Below are positions 32,851 to 45,765 of a DNA stretch of 64,000 nucleotides, piece by piece. The DNA comes from Bactrocera neohumeralis. Lineage: Eukaryota > Arthropoda > Insecta > Diptera > Tephritidae. The notes beneath the pieces are model-generated. The model made no database searches, was not told where the DNA came from, and saw only the letters and a list, made by a program, of their open reading frames with translations. The stretch covers positions 72,842,215 to 72,906,214 of the forward strand of contig NC_065920.1 of assembly GCF_024586455.1 (NCBI RefSeq), given 5' to 3'. Every line of letters starts with the position of its first letter. Positions within the stretch are counted from its first letter, which is position 1. The position numbers and the translations under genes were made by a program.

Positions 32851-34030
32851 CCTTCCTGCTTCCTGTACATTAAGGCCGCAACCTTCCTGGAAGCTTTTCC
32901 AATACGCATATACAAGGGCAGATCAGTAGAGACTGCACTCCATACACTGATATTTAATATAGAAAGGGCTGTTGAATATAAGGAACACGCTACTGGAGCA
33001 TTCCTGGACATTTCGGGAGCGTTCAACAGCATCTCTACGCAATCTATTCTGAATAGTATCCAATCAATAGGTATTGATCCCGCTATACAAAGCGGGTACA
33101 AAAGCCTTTTGACCTTTAGACAGATAAGAGTAGAAGGAAACGACGCTAAGCTGACGAAGAAAGTATGTAGAAGTATTCCCCAAGGTGGAATCCTATCACC
33201 GCTTTTATGGACATTAGTGGTGAATAAACTGCTAAGGAACTTTGAAGGCAAAGCCCCTAAGATATGCCATATGCGGGTGACATTGCCATCTTAATAACGG
33301 GTAAATGTTTACAGACCATTAGCAGTTCTGAATAATGCTAAACGGTATTATGACCACCACACTCAATACAATCCAGAACTGGGCATCGCAAGAGGGTCTG
33401 CGGTTGAAATCAGAGAAAACGGATCTGCTTGTGTTCACAAGAAAACATAAAATTCATCTACGGAGATTCCCTTTGATATATGGGACACACTCTCAAGGAC
33501 ATTGGAATACTCTAGGACAGCAATCTTCTGAGGAAGTATGGAAGAAAGTGTGAGAAAAGCCAGAAATGCTTTATATGCGTATCTGCCTTCAAGCACTACC
33601 TGGAAGGTAGTTTAAGTTACAGAACCACTGCAGTATATTTCAAGTTGAAGTATTTTGCTATTGCGAAAGCAGCGGAGCTGACCTCTAATGCACCTGCAGC
33701 AATCAAGGCAGTAACCTCGTATTGGATATCGACCAGAAGTGTCTTGGGAAGCATGGCAGTAGTAGAAAGTGTTGCCAGAAGTATGAGTTGGCCACAAAAG
33801 CCAACGAGGGCAACGAGGGCAACGAAATAGTGGACGAGTTTGCCAAGAATGGTATACAATATTGGTAAGCCCATGCATTGACTATACGATGATCTTGACA
33901 GAAGCATGGCACACAAATCAAAAACGAAGAACGACCTACCTGGCTGCAAAACTAGTATAGCAAAGAACCAAAACTGGTCTATGCGTGGCTTATTGGCCTA
34001 CTAGTTTAAACTAACCTAATCTAATCAATT
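32851..34030 (+). pseudogene. Jockey/R1-type LINE relic, reverse transcriptase to 3' end
   Basis: Plus-strand frames give ERAVEYKEHATGAFLDISGA then FNSIST (RT motif, DISGAFNS) near 32970-33030. VCRSIPQGGILSPLLW follows near 33170, with the PQG-LSP box intact. The YADD site is damaged: the frame shifts near 33262 and the text gives YAGDIAILI. WASQEGLRLKSEKTDLLVFT follows near 33380, an RNase H scrap near 33640-33800, and NEIVDEFAKNG near 33825. The 3' end (GTCTATGCGTGGCTTATTGG, then AACCTAATC) matches the copy ending at 15.84 kb. Confidence 0.85.
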
Positions 34031-34189
34031 TTTTTCGGTTTTCATTAATGAAATCAAATATATTTTATTTTTTTTTCAATGCTCGAATAAATTTAAACAG
34101 TCTGCAGTTAGGTCGAGACTAGATCTAAAAAATCGTACAAAAATAGTTTTCGACAGATGAGAAACTATATTAATTACAACAAGAAAAAA
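34031..34189. other. No gene seen
   Basis: Short AT-rich spacer. Confidence 0.4.
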
Positions 34190-34706
34190 TGATAACTTCG
34201 GTTGCACCGAAGCTAAATACCCTTCACAGGTGCATTTCTGTTAGTAACTTTGTGTTCAGTTTGTGTGGAAGCTATATGCTATAGTCAAACGATCTTAACA
34301 ATTTCTTCGGAGATTACATTGTTGCTTTAGGAAATAATATATACAAAATTTCGTGAATATATCTTGTCAAATGTGAAAGTTTTCCATACAAGCATTTGAT
34401 TCCGATCGCTCAGTTTGTATGGCAGCTATATGTTATAGTGGTCCGATATCGGCCGTTCCGACAAATGAGCAGCTTCTTGAAGAGAAAATGACGTTTGCAA
34501 ATTTCAAAACGATATCTTAAAAACTAAGGGACTAGTTCGTATATATACAGACAGACAGACAGACGGACAGACAGACGGACATGGCTAAATCGACTCAGCT
34601 CGACATACTGATCATTTATATATATACTTTATAGGGTCTCCGACGATTCCTTCCGGGTGTTACAAGCTTCGTGACAAACTTAATATACCCTGTTCAGGGT
34701 ATAAAA
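34190..34706 (+). mobile_element. DINE-1/mini-me-like element, complete-looking
   Basis: The 5' hairpin CTTCGGTTGCACCGAAG lies at 34196-34212 and the 3' hairpin ATACCCTGTTCAGGGTAT at 34685-34702. Between them are two GCTATATG units 164 bases apart, an (RGAC)n tract at about 34547-34580, the core GACATGGCTAAATCGACTCA, and a (TA)n tract. This order matches the mini-me/DINE-1 layout known in Diptera. Non-coding and non-autonomous. Confidence 0.8.
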
Positions 34707-35804
34707 ATAATAATATGGATATTTAAACTTTAATAAACTATGCAATTTGAAAATAGGGCAACATTATTTCATATTATTTCAGTTAAAAAATATGGAATTG
34801 ATTAAGAGATGCCTACAAAAGGCTTGGAAATTTTAAAAATGTATGCCAACTCAACAATACGAATATCCGCTGGCCAAAATTTTATATATTTAAAACGAAC
34901 ACATAAGCTCAACCAACACACATGTGCGCATATGTAATATATAAATGCATTTAAAATAAAAATTCAAAAATATTACGCATACGCAGTGTCTGCCATATGG
35001 TGTTTCATTAAACTGAAGTGGCAGTGCCACTTTCAATATGCTATATTTATGTCCTACCAACTAAATTGCGTGTCGTAAATTCGACTATTCATAGCGAAAT
35101 CACCCCAAAAAAAACTAAAAATCAGCAAAAAGGTTGGCAATGCGAAAACTTTTCCACCAAAGGCAACTGACATTTATTTCCAGGCAATAATTTTCTTACA
35201 CAACTAAAGCCACGAGAGAATGAAAAAAATGGAATGGAAGTATCAAACAGCGTTGCCAAAATGCCACATCATCACTACGGTTATTTACATGTCGCACACA
35301 TACACATACATGTATATGCTGACCAGCTGATGCATTTTATTTCTTATCTGCCCGTTGGCAATTTAAACTTTCGACTCGACACACAAAGGGCTAACGAAAT
35401 CATAAACTTTTTGAAGAGGCAAAACTGTGCCAATGCGCTGAGACAATCAAGCTGAGAGCCGAACGCAACGCACACACACTCACACAGTGTTATGAAATAT
35501 ACAAGCACGATTTGTGGCGCGGTGCGCAAGTGACGTTGATAGTCGGTTGATACTCTTTGGCGCTGGCCATTTGCTGACACTGATTGCTCGTATATCTTGT
35601 GTATAAAAATGTGGGAAAATGTTGAAATGTTAAAAGGCATATAAATACAAAACAGCAGCGGCATCATTTTGTGGCAACAGCCGCCAAAAATTCTACATGC
35701 AGTCGACAACGACGATGGCGATCATCAACAAAGCCGCCAAAAGTGAAATAAAAGCCGCGCGCTTATGCACATTTCAAATGGCAAGTGGAAGTTAAAACAA
35801 GCAA
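34707..35804. other. Intron sequence, no gene seen
   Basis: The 121-codon minus-strand frame at 35344-35709 has no domain and no splice signals. CA repeats lie near 35470-35485. Confidence 0.5.
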
Positions 35805-36935
35805 AAAACATGTTAACTTTGGCTGCAGCGAAGCTATAATACCCTTCACATGATATAAAAAGATCTTTATCTTGACTCTTATGGTTGTTTTTGTATGGCA
35901 GCTATATGTTATAGTGGTTCGATCTGAACAATTCTTGCGGAGAAAATAGCACTATCTTGGACAATAATATATAACAAATTTTGTAAAGATATTTTGCCAA
36001 ATAAAAAACTTTTCCATACAAGGACTTAATTCCGGACGTTCAGTTTATATGGCAGCTATATGATAAAATCATCCGATCTGAATGATTTTTGCGCATGTTA
36101 TACCATTACTTTGGGCAATCATCCATGCCGAATTTCATGAAGATATCTTGTCAAACAAAACAGTTGTCCTTACAAGGACTTGAGTTTGATCGATCAGCTT
36201 GTATGGCAGGTATATGCTATAGTTATACGATTTCAGAAATTTCTTTGCAAACTATAGCGATGCTTTAGACAATAATTTTTGTCAAATTTTGTGAAGATAT
36301 TTTGCCAAATAAAAACCTTTTCAATACAAGGACTTAATTCCGGACGTTCAGTTTATATGGCAGCTATATGATGAAATCATCCGATCTGAATGATTTTTGC
36401 GCATGTTATACCATTATTTTGGGCAATCATCCATGCCGAATTTCATGAAGATATCTTGTCAAACAAAACAGTTGTCCTTACAAGGACTTGAGTTTGATCG
36501 ATCAGCTTGTATGGCAGGTCTATGCTATAGTTATACGATTTCAATAATTTCTTTGCAAACTATAGCGATGCTTTAGATAATAATTTTTGTCGAATTTTGT
36601 GAAGATATCTTGTCAAATAAAAAAGTTTTCCATACAAGGACTTGATTTCGATCGGTGAGTGTGTATGACGGCTATAAGCTCTAGTTGTCTAACATCAATG
36701 GTCCCGATAAATGAGCAGCTCCTTAAGGAGAAAAGGTAGTGAGTGAGGTTTTCAAATCCATATCTTATAAATTGGAGGCTTAGTTTGCGTTTATACAGAC
36801 GAACATGGCTAAATCGACTTAAGGCTGATTAAATATCATATAATCACTATATAGTGTTTCCGACGTTTGCTTATGTGTATAATAAACTTCTTGGCCAACA
36901 TAATAAATCCCGTTTAGGGTATAAAAACTACATTG
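35805..36935 (+). mobile_element. DINE-1/mini-me-like element, expanded to six 154-bp units
   Basis: A decayed 5' hairpin lies near 35817-35835 and a decayed 3' hairpin near 36906-36921. The GCTATA landmark (or GGTATA/GGTCTA) starts at 35901, 36055, 36209, 36363, 36517 and 36670, spaced 154, 154, 154, 154 and 153. Alternate units are nearly identical, so units 2-3 and 4-5 form a recent 308-bp duplication. Confidence 0.8.
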
Positions 36936-37780
36936 GCAGCACTCGAATCGAGGCGTCATTTGGCGCAAGTCAACTGTTCGCGGAAGTGACGCTTGAAATA
37001 TCAGCCTCTTCTGCCATCGTACATTTACTCAACTCGCAATTGTTGCTGTTGTAACAGTCATTGCCGTTATTTCCTGCGTTGCCATATCCATTGGCGTTGT
37101 TCGCTTAATGCACTTGGCTTTTTGTCAGAAAGCTTTTAAATGGCTGCGGTCTCTGCTGCATAGCGCGCCCGTCATTGTCACTCATTTTATTCACTCCGTT
37201 TGACGCGGCACCCCGATAAAGCGGCGCTTTTGTTGGCATTTGAATGCACAAAAAATGTGCTTGAATTTAGGAGTTATTAGCAAAGCTTTTTTGATTTAGA
37301 TTTGTCGTTTAAGTAACACTGTTGTTGAGCCAAAAATAATTTTTAATATTTGTTTAAAATAAATTGTTTTACGATAATTTTTAGTACTATGTATGTCCAC
37401 GGGTTGCAGGACTTATGACATAATTTAGTAGGTACAGTTGGACTTGCTAATATTTCAACTACCTACAAGAACCAGCCGTCATCTATTTATTCATATTATT
37501 CCAAAAAGGTATAGCATGACCCGATGCGACGAATAAAACTAGAACTACGCGCTTTCAGCGCCAACTAGCGAAAATACTGAAGACTTTTTTGCCAACCCAT
37601 TATATAGCTTAATCGCATTTCTATTACCTTATACGTCAAAACGATGACTTACCTGGCTTGGAGATAAATATTACTTAAAATACATGGATAGAATATCACC
37701 ATAAGCAACATGCAATTGGCTACAACCCAAGGATTGTCAGATGGTTGTATACCATGATTGTTTGACCGATTATCGCAAAT
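36936..37780. other. Intron sequence, no gene seen
   Basis: GC-richer text at 36950-37250 without an open frame of interest. AT-rich afterwards. Confidence 0.5.
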
Positions 37781-38600
37781 AAAGCGGTGGCATAGGCCTC
37801 GAAAGTATCGCACACTTCGGTAGGACTTTAACTATCGAAGTTGGAACGACTTGCCTGCATCTAAATACGTGTTGGGTGCCAGGCGTAAATGTCCGGCACT
37901 TGAAGTCATGCTGAATCTTACACTGCTTCAATTAGTATTCGGTCAGATTGCCAAACACACACTACTCCAAATGACTGCGGAGGCTTTGGCAAAGGTAAGG
38001 AAATCTCTACCAAGCGCATGAAAGACTTAAGTGACGAAATAATACCGACCCTTTCATCAAGGGACAGCATTACAAAAAATTTAAAGTTCATTACAAAGTT
38101 CAAGATTACCCTTAGCAGTAAGGCTAAATGGAATGATTCCGCTCTCGAGCAACTGGTTAAGGATAGTATAATCAAATGGTACACCGAAGGTTCGAAATCG
38201 TCGGAGGGAATTTGCGCAGGAGTCACAGGATGAAATGTTTAAATATGTAATTAACCTCCAAAGGGACAATGACATGATACTTGTTGCCTTCTACACCGGC
38301 CATTATAAGTTCAAGAAGCACTTATGCATCGTGGGCCTAGCTTCTTGTGCAAATTGCCGGTTCTGCGACATCGAGCCGGAAACTCCAGAACACCTACTAA
38401 TTGACTATACAGCAGTCTATAGGCGTAGAATAAACGCCCATGTTTCCAAATAGGAACCACATCGTCTCAATTCCACCCAGCAGTATATTGGAATTAACAA
38501 AATGTTGGGGCTAAGTGCGTCGCTCTGACTTAGGAGGGGCGAGAGTAGACCTTAGGTCGTGGGGCAATCCTCAGTTATTTATATAATCTAATCTTGCCTT
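37781..38600 (+). pseudogene. LINE relic, RNase H to C-terminal zinc finger
   Basis: KSLPSA and DEIIPTLSSRDSITKN near 38020 lead into a frame at 38235-38453: LVAFYTGHYKFKKHLCIVGL, then CANCRFCDIEPETPEHLLID. This is the C-terminal Cys-rich block (C-x2-C-x9-HLL) of R1/Jockey-type ORF2. The 3' tail GTGGGGCAATCCTCAGTTAT lies near 38560. A RNase H part near 38130-38220 is frameshifted. Confidence 0.75.
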
Positions 38601-38820
38601 AACTCATTGACATTAGCCGTATATCTATCGGTATCTACCCCCTCTATCTCCCTCTCTCTGTAATGCTATTTCTCTAATTATATTTATCTGTTTTTTTCTT
38701 ACTGTCTCTACTTCTCCCTTTTTTTTGTCTATACATTTCCGACTATAGCTCTATCTAGCTGTGTTTCCCTATATATACCTTTAACTGTCTCTTTCACACT
38801 CTGGCTGTATCTCACATAAC
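38601..38820. repeat. Pyrimidine-rich CTCT/CTAT tract
   Basis: About 220 bases rich in CTCTCT, CTATCT and TCTCTA words, in composition the complement of the GAGAGA tract near 2.0-2.3 kb. Confidence 0.7.
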
Positions 38821-39180
38821 CCAAAAACCTGTTTGGCAATTCGATTTGAGTGCACGTTTTAAATGGTCTAGCCCATGCCAAATTTGATATGGTGGGAAGT
38901 GTTTTACTGGAAACAGATTCCTGTGAGAAGAGATTTTAAGGTTTGGTGTGTTCCGAGTTTCCACCTCCACATTGTATCGCTTCCAAAATAGTTTGAGCTA
39001 TGACCTAGTGAACCCAAACTTAGTTTGTGGTAGAATTTTACAATCATATGCCCGTAAAATAATGGTGTTTAGCGTAAAGTAAACTCCGTGTTTACAACAA
39101 GTGAACAGTCTTATAAACTTGAGCTCATGCTGGCTCCTTTTATTTAGCAAAAAAAAATGGAATAAGTTTTAGTTTTGTGA
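38821..39180. other. No gene seen
   Basis: Spacer between the LINE relic and the mariner relic. Probably includes the mariner 3' flank. Confidence 0.4.
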
Positions 39181-39184
39181 GCTG

Positions 39185-40085
39185 ATTTCGCTAAGTTAAA
39201 AAAATCTTACAGTTATCTCCAAAACTATTTCTTTCGGAAAAGAGATTGATTCCACTATTACAAAATATTTGATTCTTGCAAGCAAAAAACGGGTTCGAGT
39301 GGTTTCGACGCCCCGTTTTTCTCTCATTCAAAAATATTTTCGGAGCCCGGGACAAGTAAAAGTCCGAAAGTGTCAAGTCTGGGGAATATGTTGGATGTGG
39401 TAGCACACAAATTCAGGCTATAAGGGTTTTGGTGAGTCTTCATACTTGTACGAGTTCTCGTATTATCGTGGTGGAACACTGCACCTTTTCTATTGATCAA
39501 TTCTGACTGCTTCTGTTTGAATGCATCACTCAATTTGTCCAGCCACACTTCAAAAGTAATCGTGGTATTGTCAGGCAAAAGCTCAAAATAAATGATCTCT
39601 TTGAAATCCAATCAAGCAGACAAATATAACAAGAAATGGTTTGAGCTGGTTCATCCTTTACAGACCTTGATACTTTGTGCTTTATATTCTTGCAAACAAC
39701 CCATTTTTCGCCGTAAATAACAACGCGCTTCAAAAATGGATCACTTCTGTCACAGTCGTTAATACGACGACGCAAATTTCGTTCTGTAAGAACATAAACA
39801 CCCATATCTCAAGGTTCGAAATTAATACTAGATAATTGATGTTCTTGTGGACGGTCGTGTTCGACAAATTTAATTTTTTAGCAATCTTTCGTATTATTAA
39901 TCGACGATTTACATTGACCAACGACTTTATTTCATCCACATCGGCTTCAACGTTCTTTCCAGGACGTGATGCATCCTCAAGACCGAAATTGCCGGAACGA
40001 AGTTCTGAAACCAATTTTGGCATTGGCATTCGGTCAATACACCGTCTCCGTACACATCACATAATTTCCGCCTTGCTTTAATTGC
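39185..40085 (-). pseudogene. Mariner relic (mauritiana-like), nearly full length but broken
   Basis: On the minus strand: ELRSGNFGLEDASRPGKNVE near 40010, LVNVNRRLIIRKIAKKLNLS (helix-turn-helix) near 39920, ERNLRRRINDCDRSDPFLKR near 39780, FELLPDNTTITFEVWLDKLS near 39580, and GAVFHHDNTRTRTSM near 39480 (second catalytic block, usual HQDNARPHTS). HPTYSPDLTLSDFYL lies near 39390. At least four frameshifts. It is the most complete mariner copy of the window. Confidence 0.85.
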
Positions 40086-41450
40086 ATTTTCAACTTTTTG
40101 ATAATGAAACAGTAAAATATGTCAAAAGGCTTATTTCGTTCTTTCACTTTCGATAAGGCGACAAACAAAAACGATTCCCAAAAAATTAAGACAATTTTTA
40201 TAAATAATCCTAAGCTCTTCAAATTTATAACGTTAAAACGGTTAAGTGTGAAGTTGGCTACGAAACTAGACACATCAGCTGTTGCCATCAAAGGAAATTT
40301 CTTAATGAGTGACCCAATATTTAAAGGATCAACTTTAAATTATTAAAAGACTTACTACAAACAAAATATTCAAATAGTATATGGGAAAGCACTGCTTGTT
40401 TTTTATTTTTAAATGGATCCAATAATTTATTTATTTATTTAAATTAACACCGCTTGATTATTATATAATTTAAGTTTATTTATTATATTTCCATATCGTT
40501 GGCAGGCAGCTCGATACAATAAAATTAAAAATATTGCAGGTTAAATGACACAAATAATGCAATGCAAACACTTTTCAGCCGCGAACTGAAATAAATATGT
40601 GCTCACGTGAGTCAGGCACACTTTATTTTCACAGCATTTTTATTTATGAGCACATAAAACTACTTAAATCGCGCCAATGAGAGAAGAAGGCTTTAAGTGG
40701 ATGTATATGGCTCATCAACTTAATATGATAAACTATAAAAATGCAAATTTGCGCAATAAAAAGTGTGCGAATTTGAAAATATGCCAAAATGGCGAAAAAT
40801 TATGAATTTTTATTTTATTTTGAGCATAATTTTATTTACTTGATTTTATATTGCAATCCACTTTACGCTCTTATGAAGCGCTACAAATGAAAAAAAATTT
40901 AAAAAAATACGAATAAGCCGCATGACTTGCAAATTTATGCGCCAGCAGCGGACATGTGGCCACAATAAATGGCCGACCCAAAAAAATTAAAAAAAAACAC
41001 AAACACACACTCCAAAAAATACTGCAAAAAGTGCGTGCGATTTTTGTGGCAGCCGCTGCAAACAAACGCGGTAATTATTTTTTCAGAGGAAAACTTTTTT
41101 AAGCAAACGAAAAATACTTTAAAACATGCGTTAATGCAATAAAAGACAAACAAATACAACCATTAAAGCTGCGTGTAATATGAAAACCAAATATTCTGAC
41201 ATCCATTAAGCGGTGCAGTGACCAAGGGTGACAAACTCTGGCCATATTGTGGGCAAATATTAACGCAGCAAAAAAATTCAAAAGAGATTTTCGACACTTT
41301 TCTGAATGTGTGCATACACTTGATCGGACTTATTATTTTGAGTTTGAGTGAATTGTTATTTTTTTTGTATAAATTAGTGAATATAAAAATCTTATTATTT
41401 GTAAATGATCCAAAATCTGATTTATTGAAATATTTCATATAAGAAAGAGA
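40086..41450. other. Intron sequence, no gene seen
   Basis: AT-rich intron with ATTT runs near 40420-40480 and A-rich runs near 40880-41000. Open frames are short and unlike known proteins. Confidence 0.5.
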
Positions 41451-41454
41451 GAGC

Positions 41455-42540
41455 AAAAAAGGCATCAATTGCCTAATACTGCTGTAAAGGAACCATTGGC
41501 AAACAGTGGGGTCTCTCACCGAAAGTAGTTCTGTGGATCTATGACACCATAGTCAAGCCCATTATGTTCTATGGAGTCTTTATGTGGTGGAAGGCTCTAG
41601 AAAAGACCACACTTGCAAATAAACTCCAAAGAGTTCAACAAGCGGTGCTCATTAGCCTGTATGGTGCACTAAAGTCTACTACAACCATGGCACTTAACAC
41701 CAATTTGAACACAATGCTCGTAGACATCATCGGAAGGTGTATAGCTGCGAAAGTAGCTATCAGACTAAAAGAATCTGGTTTCTTAAAGGAACACGTATCT
41801 GAACACTCGAATATTCTCATGTACTTTGATTTCATACCGGACCTATTAGATCATAGAGTTACCAAACCGAACTCTGGCGGCTCCTTCTCTGCTCATATAT
41901 AGATGAGAGGACTATTGGTGGAAAGAAGCCGTTGGAAGAGAGGGTCAGTGAGCTTATTTACGGTTAGGTCAAGCCACGGGGGGCGGTTGGTGGAAAGATT
42001 TACCGACAGGAGTTCTCTATCAACTACAGCTTCAGACTTCCTGACTATCGCAGTATCTTCTAAGCCCAGGTTGCAGCCATAAAGAAAGCAGTAGATCTGC
42101 TGCTCCGGAATGCAGCCTCCTTCAGAGAAGTGACCATTCACTCAGATAGCAGAGCAGCGACACTAACCTTGAACTCATTTGCAATGGATTCAGGGTGGAT
42201 CGAGGTGTGCCTGGCATCGCTATCATTAGCACCGAGTGACTTTGTGATAAGACTGGCATTCTCCTATTGGCCATTGTCCTATTGGCGTACATGCTGTAGG
42301 GTTGGGAATCTTACCAAACGCCATCTGCAGAAGCTACATGGAATAAGATGAGGTGGACACAACTCAACAGTTCTTTCTTGACTGTCCCGCGTTTGGGATG
42401 TCAAAGCTTAAGCACTTGGGAGCGTATACCTTCAGACATCCACCCGAACTGGCGGCAGTTGAAATTAAGCACATATGCAGTCAAATCGACTTTTTTAGGA
42501 GTCTGTTATTTGAAGAAAATGATTTTATTATCAACTGATA
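41455..42540 (+). pseudogene. Jockey/R1-type LINE relic, RT end to RNase H
   Basis: A frame at 41564-41902 (112 codons) reads YGVFMWWKALEKTTLANKLQ, then RVQQAVLISLYGALKSTTTM. This is the thumb region after the reverse transcriptase. RNase H follows in other frames: KAVDLLLRNAASFREVTIHS near 42095 and then DSRAATLTL, carrying the D-S-x-A-A box. The tail AFGMSKLKHLGAYTFRHP lies near 42390. It is the same family as the minus-strand copy at 12.0-13.7 kb. Confidence 0.8.
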
Positions 42541-42949
42541 AGCAAATAATTTATTTTCCTAAAAACAGAATTTTTTTGTGTTTGCCTCTAAAAATTAGCA
42601 AAATTATGCCTAAATATATGAGCCAACTTATAAAGCTTTCATTATGAACCAGATTTTGTACGTTATATTAAGGTTTGTAGCAATCAAAAGATATTCGCAT
42701 ATCGGCAAAGCGCCTTGAGTCTATAACAAATTTGTTGAGATGGCTAATATGAATTCCAGCCAATTTCTCAGGTTTGTAGAAGGTACTGCGTTGACGTTAT
42801 ACAAAGTTTTTAACCACACCTCGTGAATAGCAATAGGATAGTGTTCAATATGAACTCAAGTACGGTTTCTAGATTCAGAGGTCAGTGAAACAGGAACTCA
42901 ATCTGATGTGACTGCATAAAGTTTCCCTTTTCTCAGCTCATCAGCTTTT

Positions 42950-43240
42950 CAAATCAGTATAATAACGAAGTAAACGGATGCTATTGGTTGTGAGATCAGC
43001 CGTTCTTTCACTAACCAGCCTTTTGGTTCTCTTATCGGTTTTAGCGCACATCTTTTTAAATGAAGCTATAGTTCGAAACAGTACTTTTGCAACTACCTCA
43101 GCTGCAACCACCTGAATTATACTGCAGTAGTCTAGTTTTCTGAAGAAGTATTCTGAATGAAAAGCTCTAAATAGAAAATTCCCCCTGTAAGTTTCCTCCC
43201 CCCACATATCCCTTGTTGGCGTGAAAACAGAGGAAGCACT
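42950..43240 (-). pseudogene. LINE RNase H fragment
   Basis: The minus-strand frame YRGNFLFRAFHSEYFFRKLD, then YCSIIQVVAAEVVAKVLFRT and IASFKKMCAKTDKRT, follows the order F-R-L-P-D-x-C-S-x-F-Q...A...SFK..x-TDSR of LINE RNase H domains. Diverged. Confidence 0.5.
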
Positions 43241-44990
43241 ACACCTTATACGTTACCCTTTTTCAAATTTCATTTAGCAATTTTTTGAATAACTTTTATT
43301 ACTATTATTAGGACAATATTAGTTTTTATTAAACTATTTTGACAATCTGACATGAAATATTTTCATTGGTTCTTGGTGAGGCACACATTTCTAAAATTAG
43401 TATTTTTACAATAAATTGAGCATGTTAAATGCAACAAAAGCAATAACTGCGCCGCAAAAGCAAACACGGATGCTACAACAACGGCCAGAGGCCATTCAAA
43501 AACATTTCGACATTAGATAAATAAATAATTGGAGTAAAAAATGGCTAACGCCTGTTATAATATTAGTTATTGCAAATATAAATTTTCGTTGTAACAATGA
43601 AAATCAGATCGAAAACAATGCACTACTAAAAAGAAAAACTAGTTTTTTTAGCTCCAATAACAAGCGTGTTAAAAAATTAGAGCAAATTGATAAACTAACA
43701 GATTTCACATTAAATCATTTTTTTATAAGCGCTTAATTTTAACGGAAATACGTGCTTTCTGAATTGAGAGCGCCAAATATCATACATAAGTTATACATTG
43801 TTAAGCCTAGAGGCATAAAGGCATTGCACCACATGACGTATGAGTGATATTTTATGAGGCAAATGAAAAGAACATTAAATAATGTTAATATTTGAGACTG
43901 CGTAATTATTTAAGTGATTGGAATAAAAATAATACGAAATTTCGGAAATAATTAGATAAACAAAAGCGAAAAGAACATATAAATAAAACAGTAAGAAATT
44001 ATTAAAAAAAGTACTATGCCAGTATCTTATATATTTCAGCTAAAATAAATTTTCTTGCCATCACTGCAGCATTTAGCTCACATGAAATATTAAGAATCAC
44101 ATTTTCTATACAAAGTTCCAAAATTGAACCCCCTCACTCCATGCAAAATATATAATAAAAAAGTTAGAATAAATTTGTAATATAGTTTGAGAAACCCAGC
44201 CCGCAAGGTTAAGTATTTATGATTTGCACGTTAAACTGCCAAACCTTTTCTTAAACAAAAAACCCCGTTTCTAATAAAACATATACCCAAATCACGTAAG
44301 TTGCATTGACCTCGAACCTGCCACAAGTCGCTAGCCCACTGGAAGCTAACATGTGTATAAAGCATAAAACTTTTAAAGTGCGTTTACGTGTCCACTTAAA
44401 TATATCGTTTAATAGAATTTTATTTATAGGCTTGCAGCTGGTGAATTTATTACTTTGCGCCTCAGTAAACTGAGCTAAAATGTTACTTACCGCAAGCACA
44501 AATCCCCAAACTGCTCTTGCGTGTTTGCGGATATTCTTTTACGGTTTTACAGTTAGCGCACTATCTTCCGCCGCTTGTGTCTTTTCAGTTTCTTTCAGCA
44601 GCTTCATTTTGGTACCTTAACGTAATCGTTGTTTCATGTGACATTTACCGCTGTGCTTAACTTTAGTTCCCAGCCTTGCAGCAGGGCTACTACTAAAGTT
44701 GGTCAAGCGTGCGAGTGGCGATAAAAATTTTACTGCAGTGCTTTGAGTTGTTTGGTTTTGTAGCTCTTTTGAGTTGGTGTATTTTTTTTTTTTTTGTTCT
44801 TTGGAGTACGTTTTGAAGTGTTGGTGAAAGTTTTTGGGAATGAAGGATATATGTCCTATATAGCGTTTAAGGCCTTTCATATGAATCACAAATTCTTCTT
44901 TGAGCAAAAAAACACAGTCGAAAAACTTGTTGTGGCAAAAAAAAACAAAAATCTGATTTTATAATGTTCAATGGTATGCTTTGTTCAAAT
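43241..44990. other. Intron sequence, no gene seen
   Basis: AT-rich. A poly(T) run lies near 44785. The 96-codon minus-strand frame at 44617-44907 has no recognisable domain. Confidence 0.5.
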
Positions 44991-45765
44991 TTGCTTCATT
45001 TCAACTTGGTCTATCATCAGTCACTCCGAAAAGGACTACATATTACGGATGATAGCAACTTAGTAAGTTCACGGTCCTTATTGGCAAACGCGAGAAAACT
45101 GAAATAGTTGATATCTAAAAATTGTTTTTGGTTTATTTCCTGATACTGTTTGAGCGCAATCTGAAAGGGTTTGTACATCGTTTCGTGACCGATGGCTAAA
45201 CATGGAATCACTCCCCAGGGTCCAGGCCGGTAAGATGTTGGCATATGATGGAAGTAGTTCTCCTCCACATCCTTATTTACATCTTCTTCGTTCGATGGTT
45301 ACTGTGATGCGTGTTAAATCCCCAAAATAGTTCATCAGGCTTCCGTGTCAGCGTAATTTCTCCATATACAATTACATCTTGGAAACTTTCCAATCATGAC
45401 GTTTTGTTTCATGTTGAAATTAACTCTTTTTTGAAGGCGCGAAGGTAAAGATTTCCCACGAAATTTATATGCACAAAGCAAGAGCTTAGTAGGAACTAAC
45501 ATCCTTTGATTAATAAACGCAAAATATGTCATGTTCTTGTCAAGTTTTATGTCCGTATATTTGATAACGTACCTGAAATATATATGTTTACTATTACTGA
45601 TGAAGGGGCTTGACTTGGCTTGGCTGGATGTATGCCTAAGACGTCCAAACTTTTCAAAAATCTAACGAATACTAGAGCATCAAAAATGAGCAAAAACTGA
45701 AAACGATCCCAACCGAGGCTTTTTACAGGTGTTTGGAAACTCGGATTAAGCTTATGCATGATTGT
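44991..45765 (-). other. Unidentified broken reading frames
   Basis: Three consecutive minus-strand frames (45547-45759, 45335-45532, 45017-45268) have protein-like composition, e.g. YFHHMPTSYRPGPWGVIPCL and MTYFAFINQRMLVPTKLLLC. They are separated by stops, as in a decayed coding sequence. I cannot assign a family. An old transposon or retrogene is the likeliest explanation. Confidence 0.3.

Noticed and set aside
27855..43847. Shared 16-mer CATGACGTATGAGTGA at 27855 and 43832
   Set aside because: One 16-base match is about what chance predicts among all pairs in 64 kb; the flanks do not match.
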